A stretch of 64,000 nt of DNA, from NCBI GenBank assembly GCA_002310115.1, contig DBYI01000037.1, positions 45,837 to 109,836 of the forward strand. The letters run 5' to 3'. Position 1 is the stretch's first letter, and each line of letters starts with the position of its first letter. The notes below the pieces were generated by a model. That model worked only from the letters and a program-made list of their open reading frames with translations. It had not been told where the DNA came from and did not search any database. Shown here one piece after another: positions 18,793-25,893 of the stretch. The position numbers were made by a program, and so were the translations under genes. This stretch comes from Ruminococcus flavefaciens (GTDB lineage: Bacteria > Bacillota > Clostridia > Oscillospirales > Ruminococcaceae).

Positions 18793-18888
18793 ATGAAAAA
18801 ATACATTACAGCTGAAATAGAAATTACAGTATTTGATTCAGAAGACGTTATCAGCACAAGTGATACAACAACTGTTGAAGTTCAATGA
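18793..18888 (+). CDS. 31-residue peptide (too short for normal ORF calling)
   Basis: RBS GGAGGG lies 6 bp before the ATG. The peptide begins MKKYITAEIEI and ends ISTSDTTTVEVQ. Short ORFs beginning MKKY(x)xPExEI...F..EDVI.TS recur in Ruminococcus-type genomes, and the pattern recalls a peptide precursor with a conserved leader and a variable tail. No modifying enzyme is nearby. It sits 22 bp after the large repeat-protein gene and before a hairpin, so it shares that transcript. Function unknown. Confidence 0.65.
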   Translation: MKKYITAEIEITVFDSEDVISTSDTTTVEVQ

Positions 18889-18895
18889 TCAAAAT

Positions 18896-18918
18896 GGGCG
18901 AGACAAATTGTCTCGCCC
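18896..18918 (+). terminator. Hairpin after the 31-residue peptide gene
   Basis: GGGCGAGAC-AAATT-GTCTCGCCC, perfect 9-bp stem, followed by TCTTTA. The weak U-tract suggests partial read-through into the lipoprotein gene. Confidence 0.6.
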
Positions 18919-18948
18919 TCTTTACGATTACCAAAGGAGAATAATATA

Positions 18949-19323
18949 ATGAAATTCAAAATCATCACATTAATTTTGCTATCAGTATTCAGCCTTTGCT
19001 CATGCAACGTTGAGACCTACAGCTACACAGGTGAAAACAACACCTACGACTCAAACGCAGCAACTAAGGAAGAAATTACCGCTGCCGTTAATGTTGTGCC
19101 TACCGAAGTGACAACTGCTGCAAGTGAAGAAAAACAGACAGAAGTTTCTCAAATACAAACAGAAGTAGCTACAGAAAATACTTTAACGACAGATGTCCCT
19201 ACATCAAATGCTGTCCCTGAGGTTCAGGAATCTGCTACAGAAGCAACTGCTGCCCCTACAACACCAGAATCACCAATAACAACCAATGAAAACGGAGAAG
19301 TAATAACTCCGGAAGTAAACTGA
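18949..19323 (+). CDS. Thr/Glu-rich lipoprotein
   Basis: 124 residues with AAAGGAG RBS. A short hydrophobic N-terminus ends in LCSC (Cys19), a fair lipobox, so the mature protein would be anchored on the outer face of the membrane. The rest is low complexity, rich in Thr, Glu, Ala and Val (TEVTTAASEE, TEATAAPTTPE), with no domain. It resembles the stalk part of cell-surface lipoproteins. It probably shares a transcript with the repeat protein and the 31-residue peptide. Function unknown. Confidence 0.7.
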   Translation: MKFKIITLILLSVFSLCSCNVETYSYTGENNTYDSNAATKEEITAAVNVVPTEVTTAASEEKQTEVSQIQTEVATENTLTTDVPTSNAVPEVQESATEATAAPTTPESPITTNENGEVITPEVN

Positions 19324-19333
19324 TATAAAGATA

Positions 19334-19364
19334 CAGCAGGACAGTGTAGGCTGTCCTGTTTTTT
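19334..19364 (+). terminator. Rho-independent terminator of the lipoprotein operon
   Basis: CAGGACAG (19337-19344) / CTGTCCTG (19351-19358) followed by TTTTTT. Confidence 0.9.
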
Positions 19365-19444
19365 ATAGTCATTATTTTGCTTACTTTACATTTTTACTCC
19401 ATTATATGCATAAGATTTCGTTATTATTACCACTGTGCAACAGA

Positions 19445-19473
19445 TTGACACGAGCGCTTCAATGTGGTATACT
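19445..19473 (+). promoter_or_regulatory. Promoter of the isochorismatase-type gene
   Basis: TTGACA, 17-bp spacer, TATACT, ~60 bp before the start codon. Confidence 0.8.
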
Positions 19474-19485
19474 ATTTAAAAGTTG

Positions 19486-19503
19486 TTTTTACATCTGTAA
19501 AAA
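19486..19503 (+). promoter_or_regulatory. Palindromic operator TTTTTACA-TC-TGTAAAAA
   Basis: A perfect 18-bp palindrome just past the predicted start point, well placed for a repressor. The core TACATCTGTA fits the TACAnnTGTA box of the CopY/BlaI class. The same half-site is repeated upstream of the XRE gene at 50505. Confidence 0.6.
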
Positions 19504-19534
19504 AGATAGATAACAAACTAAGGGAGATATGTAT

Positions 19535-20053
19535 ATGAAAGAAGCTTTACTGATAATCGACGTCCAAAACGACTACTTCGAAGGGGGAGCCTGTATGCTC
19601 CACGATCCACGAAAAGCAGAAGACAGAATTGTTGAGCTAATTTCTGATAGCCGTAAAGCAGGACGTCCAATTATTTACATAAAACACATTAATTCCGACG
19701 ATGATGCCTTTTTCAACGAGGGAACATACGGCTGTGAGATTTCGGAGAGAATTGCTCCTCTGCCAGATGATATAGTTATCAACAAGTACTGTCCAAACAG
19801 CTTCCTCGGCACTGAGCTAAATGACTGTTTACGCAGTCTTGGCGTTGAAAAACTAATTGTCTGCGGAATGATGACTCATATGTGTGTCGATACAACAGTT
19901 CGTGCAGCAATGGACCACGGCTATACTGTAACTCTAGTTGCTGATGCTTGTGCTACTATGGATCTCACGATAAATGGCGAGGTCATTCCTGCAGAAACTG
20001 TTCAAAAAACATACATTGCTTCTCTCGCAGGTATCTTTGCTGAAATAGTATAA
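19535..20053 (+). CDS. Isochorismatase-family cysteine hydrolase
   Basis: Two possible ATGs exist (19529 and 19535). GGGAG at 19522-19526 is only 2 nt from the first and 8 nt from the second, so 19535 is chosen. The protein is ~172 residues. LLIIDVQNDYF gives the catalytic Asp and an Asp of the metal site. INKYCPNSFLGTEL supplies the Lys region, and VCGMMTHMCVDTTVRAA the cis-peptide and nucleophilic Cys. It is a cytoplasmic amide or ester hydrolase of the nicotinamidase/isochorismatase class. The exact substrate is unknown. A putative operator overlaps its promoter. Confidence 0.9.
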   Translation: MKEALLIIDVQNDYFEGGACMLHDPRKAEDRIVELISDSRKAGRPIIYIKHINSDDDAFFNEGTYGCEISERIAPLPDDIVINKYCPNSFLGTELNDCLRSLGVEKLIVCGMMTHMCVDTTVRAAMDHGYTVTLVADACATMDLTINGEVIPAETVQKTYIASLAGIFAEIV

Positions 20054-20057
20054 TAAT

Positions 20058-20543
20058 ATAATATACGAAATAAACAGGGATGATATTCCGAAATGCGTAC
20101 AGGTAATACGCAATAGTTTCAAAACTATTGCTGACGAATTAGGTTTTACTTATGAAAATGCTTCAGCATTTACAGCTTTTTCAACCACAGAAGAGAAACT
20201 TTCTTATCATTTCGATGAAGAAAAGCGCCCGATGTATGCATATTATTCATACAACAATGAAATAATAGGTTATTACTCCCTAAAGCTTCTTGATAATAAT
20301 ACCTGCGAACTCAATAACCTTTGCGTAATTCCACAGCATATACATTCGAATGTTGGTAAAATGCTCCTTAATGATGCTTTCGCAAGGATACGTAAAATTG
20401 GCTGTTCAAAAGTAGAGGTTTCCATTGTGGAAGAGAACAGAGTACTTCGAAAATGGTACGAGAGCTTCGGCTTTGTACATACCTGCACGAAGAAGTTCGA
20501 TTTCTTTCCATTCACCTGCGGATACATGGAAAAGAAGCTATGA
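20058..20543 (+). CDS. GNAT acetyltransferase without a normal start codon
   Basis: Coding similarity starts at ATA ATA TAC GAA ATA (20058 or 20061), giving IYEINRDDIPKCVQVIRNSF, a typical GNAT N-terminus. It runs in one open frame through LNNLCVIPQHIHSNVGKMLL (the acetyl-CoA site, with an unusual sequence around the usual R/Q-x-x-G-x-G/A) to the YMEKKL end. The only ATG in frame is at 20232, which would cut away the first third of the fold, and there is no GTG, TTG or CTG before it. Either ATA is used, or the ATG was lost and the gene is inactive. There is no clear RBS, and it starts 4 bp after the isochorismatase-type gene. Function: small-molecule or protein N-acetylation. Confidence 0.7.
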   Translation: MIYEINRDDIPKCVQVIRNSFKTIADELGFTYENASAFTAFSTTEEKLSYHFDEEKRPMYAYYSYNNEIIGYYSLKLLDNNTCELNNLCVIPQHIHSNVGKMLLNDAFARIRKIGCSKVEVSIVEENRVLRKWYESFGFVHTCTKKFDFFPFTCGYMEKKL

Positions 20544-20566
20544 TATAAAATCAAATATGCTATAAG

Positions 20567-20590
20567 GCTCTAAGATACTATTCTTAGAGC
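20567..20590 (+). terminator. Hairpin between GNAT gene and ldhA
   Basis: GCTCTAAGA / TCTTAGAGC, 9-bp perfect stem. The following T-run is interrupted, so it is either a weak terminator or an operator for ldhA. Confidence 0.5.
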
Positions 20591-20634
20591 TTCATAATTA
20601 TTGCTCATAAAACCAATAACAGGAAGGTGATAAA

Positions 20635-21615
20635 ATGAAAGTTGCTTTTTTTGACACAAAGCCGTACGATACCCCATCGTTTGAAAAATTTGGCAAGGAA
20701 AACAACATAAAGTTCAAATTCTACGAAACCAAGCTTAACGAAGATACTGTAGATCTAGCAAAAGGATGTGAGGCTGCTTGTGTTTTCGTAAATGATACCG
20801 TCAATGCTGCTGTTATTGACAAACTCTGCGCTCTTGGAGTAAAAGTTCTCGCTTTACGCTGTGCAGGCTATAACAACGTTGACATCAAGTACGCAAAGGA
20901 TAAGTTGAAAGTCGTAAGTGTTCCCGCTTACTCACCATATGCCGTTGCGGAACACGCTATGGCTCTGCTACTAACTTCAATACGCCGAGTTCATAAAGCT
21001 TATATTCGCACAAGAGACCACAACTTCTCACTGAATGGACTTACAGGATTTGACCTTCACGGAAAGACCGTTGGCGTTGTAGGTACAGGTAAGATAGGTA
21101 GAATATTCATCAATATCTGTCGCGGCTTCGGTATGAATATTATTGCATATGACAAGTTCCCTGCAAAGGATAGTGATATTGAGTATGTGAAATTAGATGA
21201 ACTTTTCAGCAGAAGCGACATTATCTCATTCCACTGTCCTCTGACTGACGAAACCTACCACATGATAGACAGCAAATCCATAGAAAAACTGAAAAAGGGC
21301 GTTGTTATCATTAACACTTCAAGAGGTGCTCTTATTGACGCAGATGCTCTACTAGAAGGCATAAAAGCCCGCAAAATAGGAGCTGCTTGTCTTGACGTAT
21401 ACGAGGAAGAAGCCGATATTTTCTTCCAGGACTTCTCGGGACATATAATCGCTGATGATACCCTTGCCCGACTTATCTCAATGCCAAACGTAATCGTTAC
21501 TTCACATCAAGCTTTTCTCACTGAAGAAGCTCTCAGCAATATCGCTGAAACTACTGTAAATAATATAATCGCATGCCATAAGGGCGAGGATTGCCCTAAC
21601 GAACTGCACATATGA
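20635..21615 (+). CDS. ldhA: Fermentative D-lactate dehydrogenase
   Basis: 326 residues, normal for the D-2-hydroxyacid dehydrogenase family. The N-terminal segment (KVAFFDTKPYDTPSF) and VLALRCAGYNNVDI are typical of LdhA. The NAD-binding GVVGTGKIGRIF motif lies at ~148-159. The catalytic Arg is in INTSRGALID, Glu in LDVYEEEAD and His in TSHQAFLTEEAL. It reduces pyruvate to D-lactate and reoxidises NADH in the cytoplasm, as expected for a fermenter. RBS GGAAGGTG. It is followed after ~10 bp by coaBC, probably co-transcribed. Confidence 0.93.
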   Translation: MKVAFFDTKPYDTPSFEKFGKENNIKFKFYETKLNEDTVDLAKGCEAACVFVNDTVNAAVIDKLCALGVKVLALRCAGYNNVDIKYAKDKLKVVSVPAYSPYAVAEHAMALLLTSIRRVHKAYIRTRDHNFSLNGLTGFDLHGKTVGVVGTGKIGRIFINICRGFGMNIIAYDKFPAKDSDIEYVKLDELFSRSDIISFHCPLTDETYHMIDSKSIEKLKKGVVIINTSRGALIDADALLEGIKARKIGAACLDVYEEEADIFFQDFSGHIIADDTLARLISMPNVIVTSHQAFLTEEALSNIAETTVNNIIACHKGEDCPNELHI

Positions 21616-21625
21616 GGTGAATACC

Positions 21626-22825
21626 ATGCTTACGGGAAAAACTGTTTTACTTGGAGTTACAGGCTCTATAGCCGTTTACAAGATATGCAATCTTGCACGT
21701 ATGCTTACAAAACTTGGCGCTGATGTTCATGTTGCAATGACTCCAAATTCGCTAAATTTCGTTCATCCTCTGACTTTTGAAACTTTAACTCAGCACAAGT
21801 GCCTTATCGATACCTTTGATCGTAATTTCGAGTACAGTGTAGAGCATGTTTCTATCGCAAAAAAAGCTGATGTGGTAATGTTAGCTCCTGCCTCTGCAAA
21901 CGTTATAGGTAAGATTGCAAACGGTATCGCTGATGATATGCTGACTACCACCATTATGGCATGTACTTGCAAGAAGATAATCGCTCCTGCAATGAACCAT
22001 AATATGTTCCATAATCCCATAGTTCAGGACAATATCAATAAGCTGAAAAAGTTTGGTTACGAGATAGTTGAGCCTGTCAGAGGAATGCTCGCAAACCGTG
22101 ATATTGGCGACGGAAAGCTCCCAGACGAGGAAACTTTACTTGAATACATCATTCGTGATATTGCTTTTGAAAAAGATCTTGCAGGCAAAAAAATACTTAT
22201 TACTGCAGGCGCCACTCGTGAAAGTATTGACCCTGTTCGCTTCATAACCAACCACTCCAGTGGAAAAATGGGATTTGCACTCGCAAGAGCTGCTATGCTA
22301 AGGGGGGCAGAGGTCACAATAATTGCCGCTCATACCGATGTTGAACCACCTATGTTCGTGAACGTAGTTCACGTGAAATCTGCAGAGGATATGTTCAATG
22401 CTGTAAAGGAACGGCTTGATAGTTCTGATATCATAATAAAAGCCGCAGCAGTTGCGGATTATACTCCTGTAACTACTGCAACAAGCAAGATAAAAAAATC
22501 AGATGATGATATGAGCATACCGCTTAAACGTACTACTGATATCCTAAAATATATCGGTGAAAATCGACGTGAAGGACAAGTTATTTGCGGCTTCTCAATG
22601 GAAACTGATAACGTTATTGAGAATTCCCGTGCTAAACTTACAAAAAAGAACTGCGATATGATATGTGCCAATTCACTGAAAAAAGCAGGTTCGGGTTTCG
22701 GAACAGACACAAATATCATTACCATGATAACTCCTGACGATACGCACGAAATGGAACTCATGTCCAAATTCGACGCGGCTAATATAATTCTTACAAAACT
22801 TAACGAGATTGCAATTAAGAAGTGA
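21626..22825 (+). CDS. coaBC: Bifunctional phosphopantothenoylcysteine decarboxylase/synthetase
   Basis: A GTG at 21617 is in frame, but GAGGTG precedes ATG 21626 by 6 bp, so that is the start (399 residues). The N-terminal flavoprotein domain (CoaC) has GVTGSIAVYK, the catalytic His in EHVSIAKKAD, the substrate motif PAMNHNM and a Cys-containing flap. The C-terminal CoaB domain has ITAGATRESIDPVRFITNHSSGKMG and IIKAAAVADYTP. The enzyme catalyses two steps of coenzyme A synthesis from 4'-phosphopantothenate in the cytoplasm. Length is normal. Confidence 0.95.
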   Translation: MLTGKTVLLGVTGSIAVYKICNLARMLTKLGADVHVAMTPNSLNFVHPLTFETLTQHKCLIDTFDRNFEYSVEHVSIAKKADVVMLAPASANVIGKIANGIADDMLTTTIMACTCKKIIAPAMNHNMFHNPIVQDNINKLKKFGYEIVEPVRGMLANRDIGDGKLPDEETLLEYIIRDIAFEKDLAGKKILITAGATRESIDPVRFITNHSSGKMGFALARAAMLRGAEVTIIAAHTDVEPPMFVNVVHVKSAEDMFNAVKERLDSSDIIIKAAAVADYTPVTTATSKIKKSDDDMSIPLKRTTDILKYIGENRREGQVICGFSMETDNVIENSRAKLTKKNCDMICANSLKKAGSGFGTDTNIITMITPDDTHEMELMSKFDAANIILTKLNEIAIKK

Positions 22826-22906
22826 CATTCCCATTCTTAATTAAAGTCAAATAACTTCTTGCTTAAAGATGTAAAATATAGCGAAGGCCGGCTTAGCCGC
22901 CCTATC

Positions 22907-22950
22907 TTGTCAAAGAGCCCCTCTGTCAGTGCAGAGGGGCTCTTTGACAA
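22907..22950. repeat. 19-bp perfect inverted repeat (hairpin 1 of a pair)
   Basis: TTGTCAAAGAGCCCCTCTG pairs with its exact complement around a 6-nt loop. It is far longer than needed for a terminator. It sits between convergent genes and lacks a long T-run on either side. Confidence 0.8.
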
Positions 22951-22953
22951 ACT

Positions 22954-22980
22954 GAAACGACCTCAGAACGAGGTCGTTTC
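22954..22980. repeat. 11-bp perfect inverted repeat (hairpin 2 of a pair)
   Basis: GAAACGACCTC-AGAAC-GAGGTCGTTTC, 3 bp after the 19-bp hairpin. The pair may be a dispersed palindromic element or a double terminator. Confidence 0.75.
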
Positions 22981-23032
22981 AAACTATAAAAATAACAAAG
23001 TCTTCTACCTTGCAAAACAAATTTTATACTAT

Positions 23033-25036
23033 TTATGATGCTTTTTTAGTAAACTGCTCCATTAGATCCATCCACTGATTGAATTCTTCTTCTGTCATCT
23101 GATCCTTAAAATCCTCATACTTGAACTGACTTGGGTCAAACTCAAAATCAAGTCCGATATCATTTGAACCTCCTATAACAATACCTGATTGACTGTCAGC
23201 ACTGCCAATTATGTCCTCCTTCTTCTCAGAACCAGCTGTGCTTCTAAACTCTTTTTCGTCTTCGTCATCAATTTCAAGATCAAAGTCAAAATTTTCGCTG
23301 TCCCATTCATAATCTTCCCAAGAAGCTCTTTCATCTGCGCGCTTATCATAGCCTTCTTTGGCAGCGTCCCCTGCGATCTCAGCCACTTCCTTGTCAAAGC
23401 CAATATTTTCAAGAGTGTTCTTTATAAAATCTCTTATATCATTAGACGTGATGTAATCATCGATATCTGCATCGTAAACGTTATTGAAATCAAGCATAAA
23501 TGCGTCGCTCTTGTTTGGAAGATTAACATCTGCACTGTTTTCTACTGAATACCTGATCGAAAGCCCGCCATAACACGTATTACCTATGTTAAGATCATAT
23601 TTTACGTTCTGGCTCTTGCCGTCAGAACTGCATAATATATCTATCGGATCGTTGTCAGGAATAAAAATAGAAAAATCGCCATTAAAGTAGCCCTTTTCCT
23701 CATCCTTTATCTCAACATTGCTGAAATTCACGCTAATAGTTTCTTGATATGTATTATCATTATGACCTTCTGATAAGTTATAATTATAGTAATCACTAAA
23801 TATTAATGTAAGATCTCCAGTATAGTTCTTATCACTTTCGTCTGCTTTAAGACTTGCTTTGAAAATCGGTTCATTGTTTTCGGCAAATACTACCTCTCCT
23901 CTTACAGCACTTCCATCTCTGCCTATCACTATTCTTAATGACTCATCATCGTCATTTCTGAAACCAAATCCTCGGATATTTCCACTTGCGTCAATATATG
24001 CGTCGATACTTACAACAACTTCATTATCGTAATCGTTTTCCTCAAGATCAACCTTAAACTCACTGATACTATCGTCAAGTGCTTCTATATACTCAGTCTC
24101 GTCGTCAAAGAGATTAATTTTGTTGACAATTATATCCTTGATAACAATATCTTTCTTCATTTCTTCAAGATACTGCAAACCTAACTTATCAAGATCCTTA
24201 TCTGTAAGATTTACAGTAGCTACTGTATAATTCACATTGATATCGCAAATATCGACGCTATACTTTTTATCAAGCTTTACCTCATCAACAAAGTTCGCCC
24301 ATACTCCTGCATACCTGTTTACTTCATTTTCAAGCTCATCAGGCGAGATAAAGGACGATGGGTCTTTAAATATAGCCTTGTAAGATTCAAGTATTGCTCC
24401 AACACCATACAGACTAAGACCATCCCCCATTTTAACGCCGAGCCACTGTTCCTTGAGTTCGGGAATACGTAGGAAATAATCCATATCCTTGAAGTCGGCA
24501 GAAAGATCAAAATGCAGAACACTCTTGTCATCCATAATAATCTCAGAATTAGAGCTAATAGCGCTCTTTTTTATTTTATAGTCGGAAGAAAGCGTGTATT
24601 TGTCTGTGTCATTGACGACTTTTTTAATCTCCTCAGGCATGTCAGAAGCATTACCGAAAATCTCTTCATTCAATAACTCCTTTGTGTCCTGAGTTGGCTC
24701 AAATGAAATTTCAAAATTGATATTCTGACCCTTTTCGCGTTTTTCAAGTAGCGATCTATAATATTTTCCAACAGTTTCACCAATAGTCTCTGCGTTCTTT
24801 TCAGTTATCCATGCGTAGTACTTCTCAGGACTGCTTAAGCGAAGCTTTACCTGATTTTTAACTGTGTCCGAAGCAGCATAGGCTGTAATTGAACTACATG
24901 CAATAATTGCCGCAATACCACCTGCAGTCATAGCAGCCTTTCTTCCCTTGCCCTTTCTAGTTACATTTTCAACACCTGATACAGTCATTTCATAGTTGTC
25001 TGAAAAAGTGTTGTTCATGTTATTATTTTCATACAT
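23033..25036 (-). CDS. Membrane-anchored protein of unknown function
   Basis: An in-frame ATG at 25051 lies inside the RBS; GGAGGGG precedes the ATG at 25036, which is chosen. The protein has 667 residues. A short cytoplasmic N-terminus with basic KGKGRKAA is followed by one hydrophobic segment (AAMTAGGIAAIIACSSITAYAA, ~34-55). The rest is a large outside domain, very acidic and rich in Asp, Glu, Lys and Tyr, with repeated beta-like strands (FDLSADFKDMDYFLRI, EVVVSIDAYIDASGNIRGFG). No Cys-rich, catalytic or sorting motif is visible. The short acidic C-terminus ends in a helix. It is a single-gene unit between convergent hairpins. Function not recognised. Confidence 0.75.
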   Translation of the reverse strand: MYENNNMNNTFSDNYEMTVSGVENVTRKGKGRKAAMTAGGIAAIIACSSITAYAASDTVKNQVKLRLSSPEKYYAWITEKNAETIGETVGKYYRSLLEKREKGQNINFEISFEPTQDTKELLNEEIFGNASDMPEEIKKVVNDTDKYTLSSDYKIKKSAISSNSEIIMDDKSVLHFDLSADFKDMDYFLRIPELKEQWLGVKMGDGLSLYGVGAILESYKAIFKDPSSFISPDELENEVNRYAGVWANFVDEVKLDKKYSVDICDINVNYTVATVNLTDKDLDKLGLQYLEEMKKDIVIKDIIVNKINLFDDETEYIEALDDSISEFKVDLEENDYDNEVVVSIDAYIDASGNIRGFGFRNDDDESLRIVIGRDGSAVRGEVVFAENNEPIFKASLKADESDKNYTGDLTLIFSDYYNYNLSEGHNDNTYQETISVNFSNVEIKDEEKGYFNGDFSIFIPDNDPIDILCSSDGKSQNVKYDLNIGNTCYGGLSIRYSVENSADVNLPNKSDAFMLDFNNVYDADIDDYITSNDIRDFIKNTLENIGFDKEVAEIAGDAAKEGYDKRADERASWEDYEWDSENFDFDLEIDDEDEKEFRSTAGSEKKEDIIGSADSQSGIVIGGSNDIGLDFEFDPSQFKYEDFKDQMTEEEFNQWMDLMEQFTKKAS

Positions 25037-25252
25037 ATTGGACCCCTCCATAATACTATATCATTGGGAGCTATACTCCTTAATGACAATATTATCACAA
25101 CCATTTTTAAAAGTCAATATTACTGCATGATTGTTTTCATGATGTAATAATTTATTTTATTTTCGTTCATTTTTACGCTGTATATCTTGTAAAAATGCGG
25201 CAATACTATTATCGGTTCAAGACGAACCCAATAATAAGAACGGAGTTTTATC

Positions 25253-25435
25253 ATGGAAGATCAGAAGAAAAACAAATGCATAAAATGCGATGTTTCTCAG
25301 TGCAGACACAACCTGGTATCTGAGCATTACTGCTCTCTCGACTGTATCTCTGTAGGCACTCACGAAGACAATCCTACTGTTCCCGAGTGTACAGACTGCA
25401 ATTCTTTCGTAGTTCGCTCATGCTGCTGCGAATAA
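25253..25435 (+). CDS. Small Cys-rich DUF1540 protein
   Basis: 60 residues with ten Cys. The patterns CIKCDVSQCRHNL, YCSLDCISVGTHEDNPTVPECTDCNSF and a closing CCCE are typical of DUF1540. The spacing of Cys suggests metal binding. The family is widespread in Clostridia, and its function is unknown as far as I know. GGAG upstream of ATG. It is followed 12 bp later by a bidirectional terminator shared with the ferredoxin gene. Confidence 0.9.
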   Translation: MEDQKKNKCIKCDVSQCRHNLVSEHYCSLDCISVGTHEDNPTVPECTDCNSFVVRSCCCE

Positions 25436-25446
25436 ATGGAAAAAAA

Positions 25447-25476
25447 ATAAGCAGTTCCCTAAATGGAACTGCTTAT
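25447..25476. terminator. Bidirectional terminator between DUF1540 and ferredoxin genes
   Basis: ATAAGCAGTTCC / GGAACTGCTTAT, 12-bp stem and 6-nt loop, A-run on the left and T-run on the right. Confidence 0.9.
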
Positions 25477-25490
25477 CGTTCTTTTTTTGA

Positions 25491-25661
25491 TTACTCAGCG
25501 TTAGGAGCACCAACAGGACATACACCTGCACAAGCACCGCACTCAACACAAGCGTCTGCGTCAATAGCGTATTTGCCGTCGCCCTCAGAGATAGCACCAA
25601 CAGGGCACTCTGCTGCACAAGCACCGCAGCTTACACAATCATCAGAAATAATATATGCCAT
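25491..25661 (-). CDS. 2[4Fe-4S] ferredoxin
   Basis: 56 residues, so it falls below usual ORF cut-offs. Two classical clusters: CVSCGACAAECP and CVECGACAGVCP, separated by a 15-20 residue loop, as in clostridial ferredoxin. RBS GGAGGTG is well placed before ATG 25661. It carries electrons between pyruvate:ferredoxin oxidoreductase, hydrogenases and other partners in the cytoplasm. Complete and normal in length. Confidence 0.96.
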   Translation of the reverse strand: MAYIISDDCVSCGACAAECPVGAISEGDGKYAIDADACVECGACAGVCPVGAPNAE

Positions 25662-25790
25662 ATACATACACCTCCGTGTTATTCGGGAGTCTACGCTCCT
25701 CGTATTTTCATTTTACCATATCTGAGTAAAAAATCAATAGTTTTTTGTTAGTTCAATCTTACAGCAATATATAATTCCCTTTAACAGCCA

Positions 25791-25825
25791 AAATCGCCAT
25801 GAGAGTTTATCTCTCATAGCGATTT
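25791..25825 (-). terminator. Hairpin terminator of the O-antigen-ligase-like gene
   Basis: AAATCGCCATGAGAG / CTCTCATAGCGATTT, 15-bp arms with one mismatch, ~70 bp downstream of the stop at 25894; the minus-strand exit reads GATTTTGG. Confidence 0.6.
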
Positions 25826-25893
25826 GGCATTGCATACTGCATACTTAATTACAAGAATGACTATCAGTCATCATCAAAATATATGATATGCTA

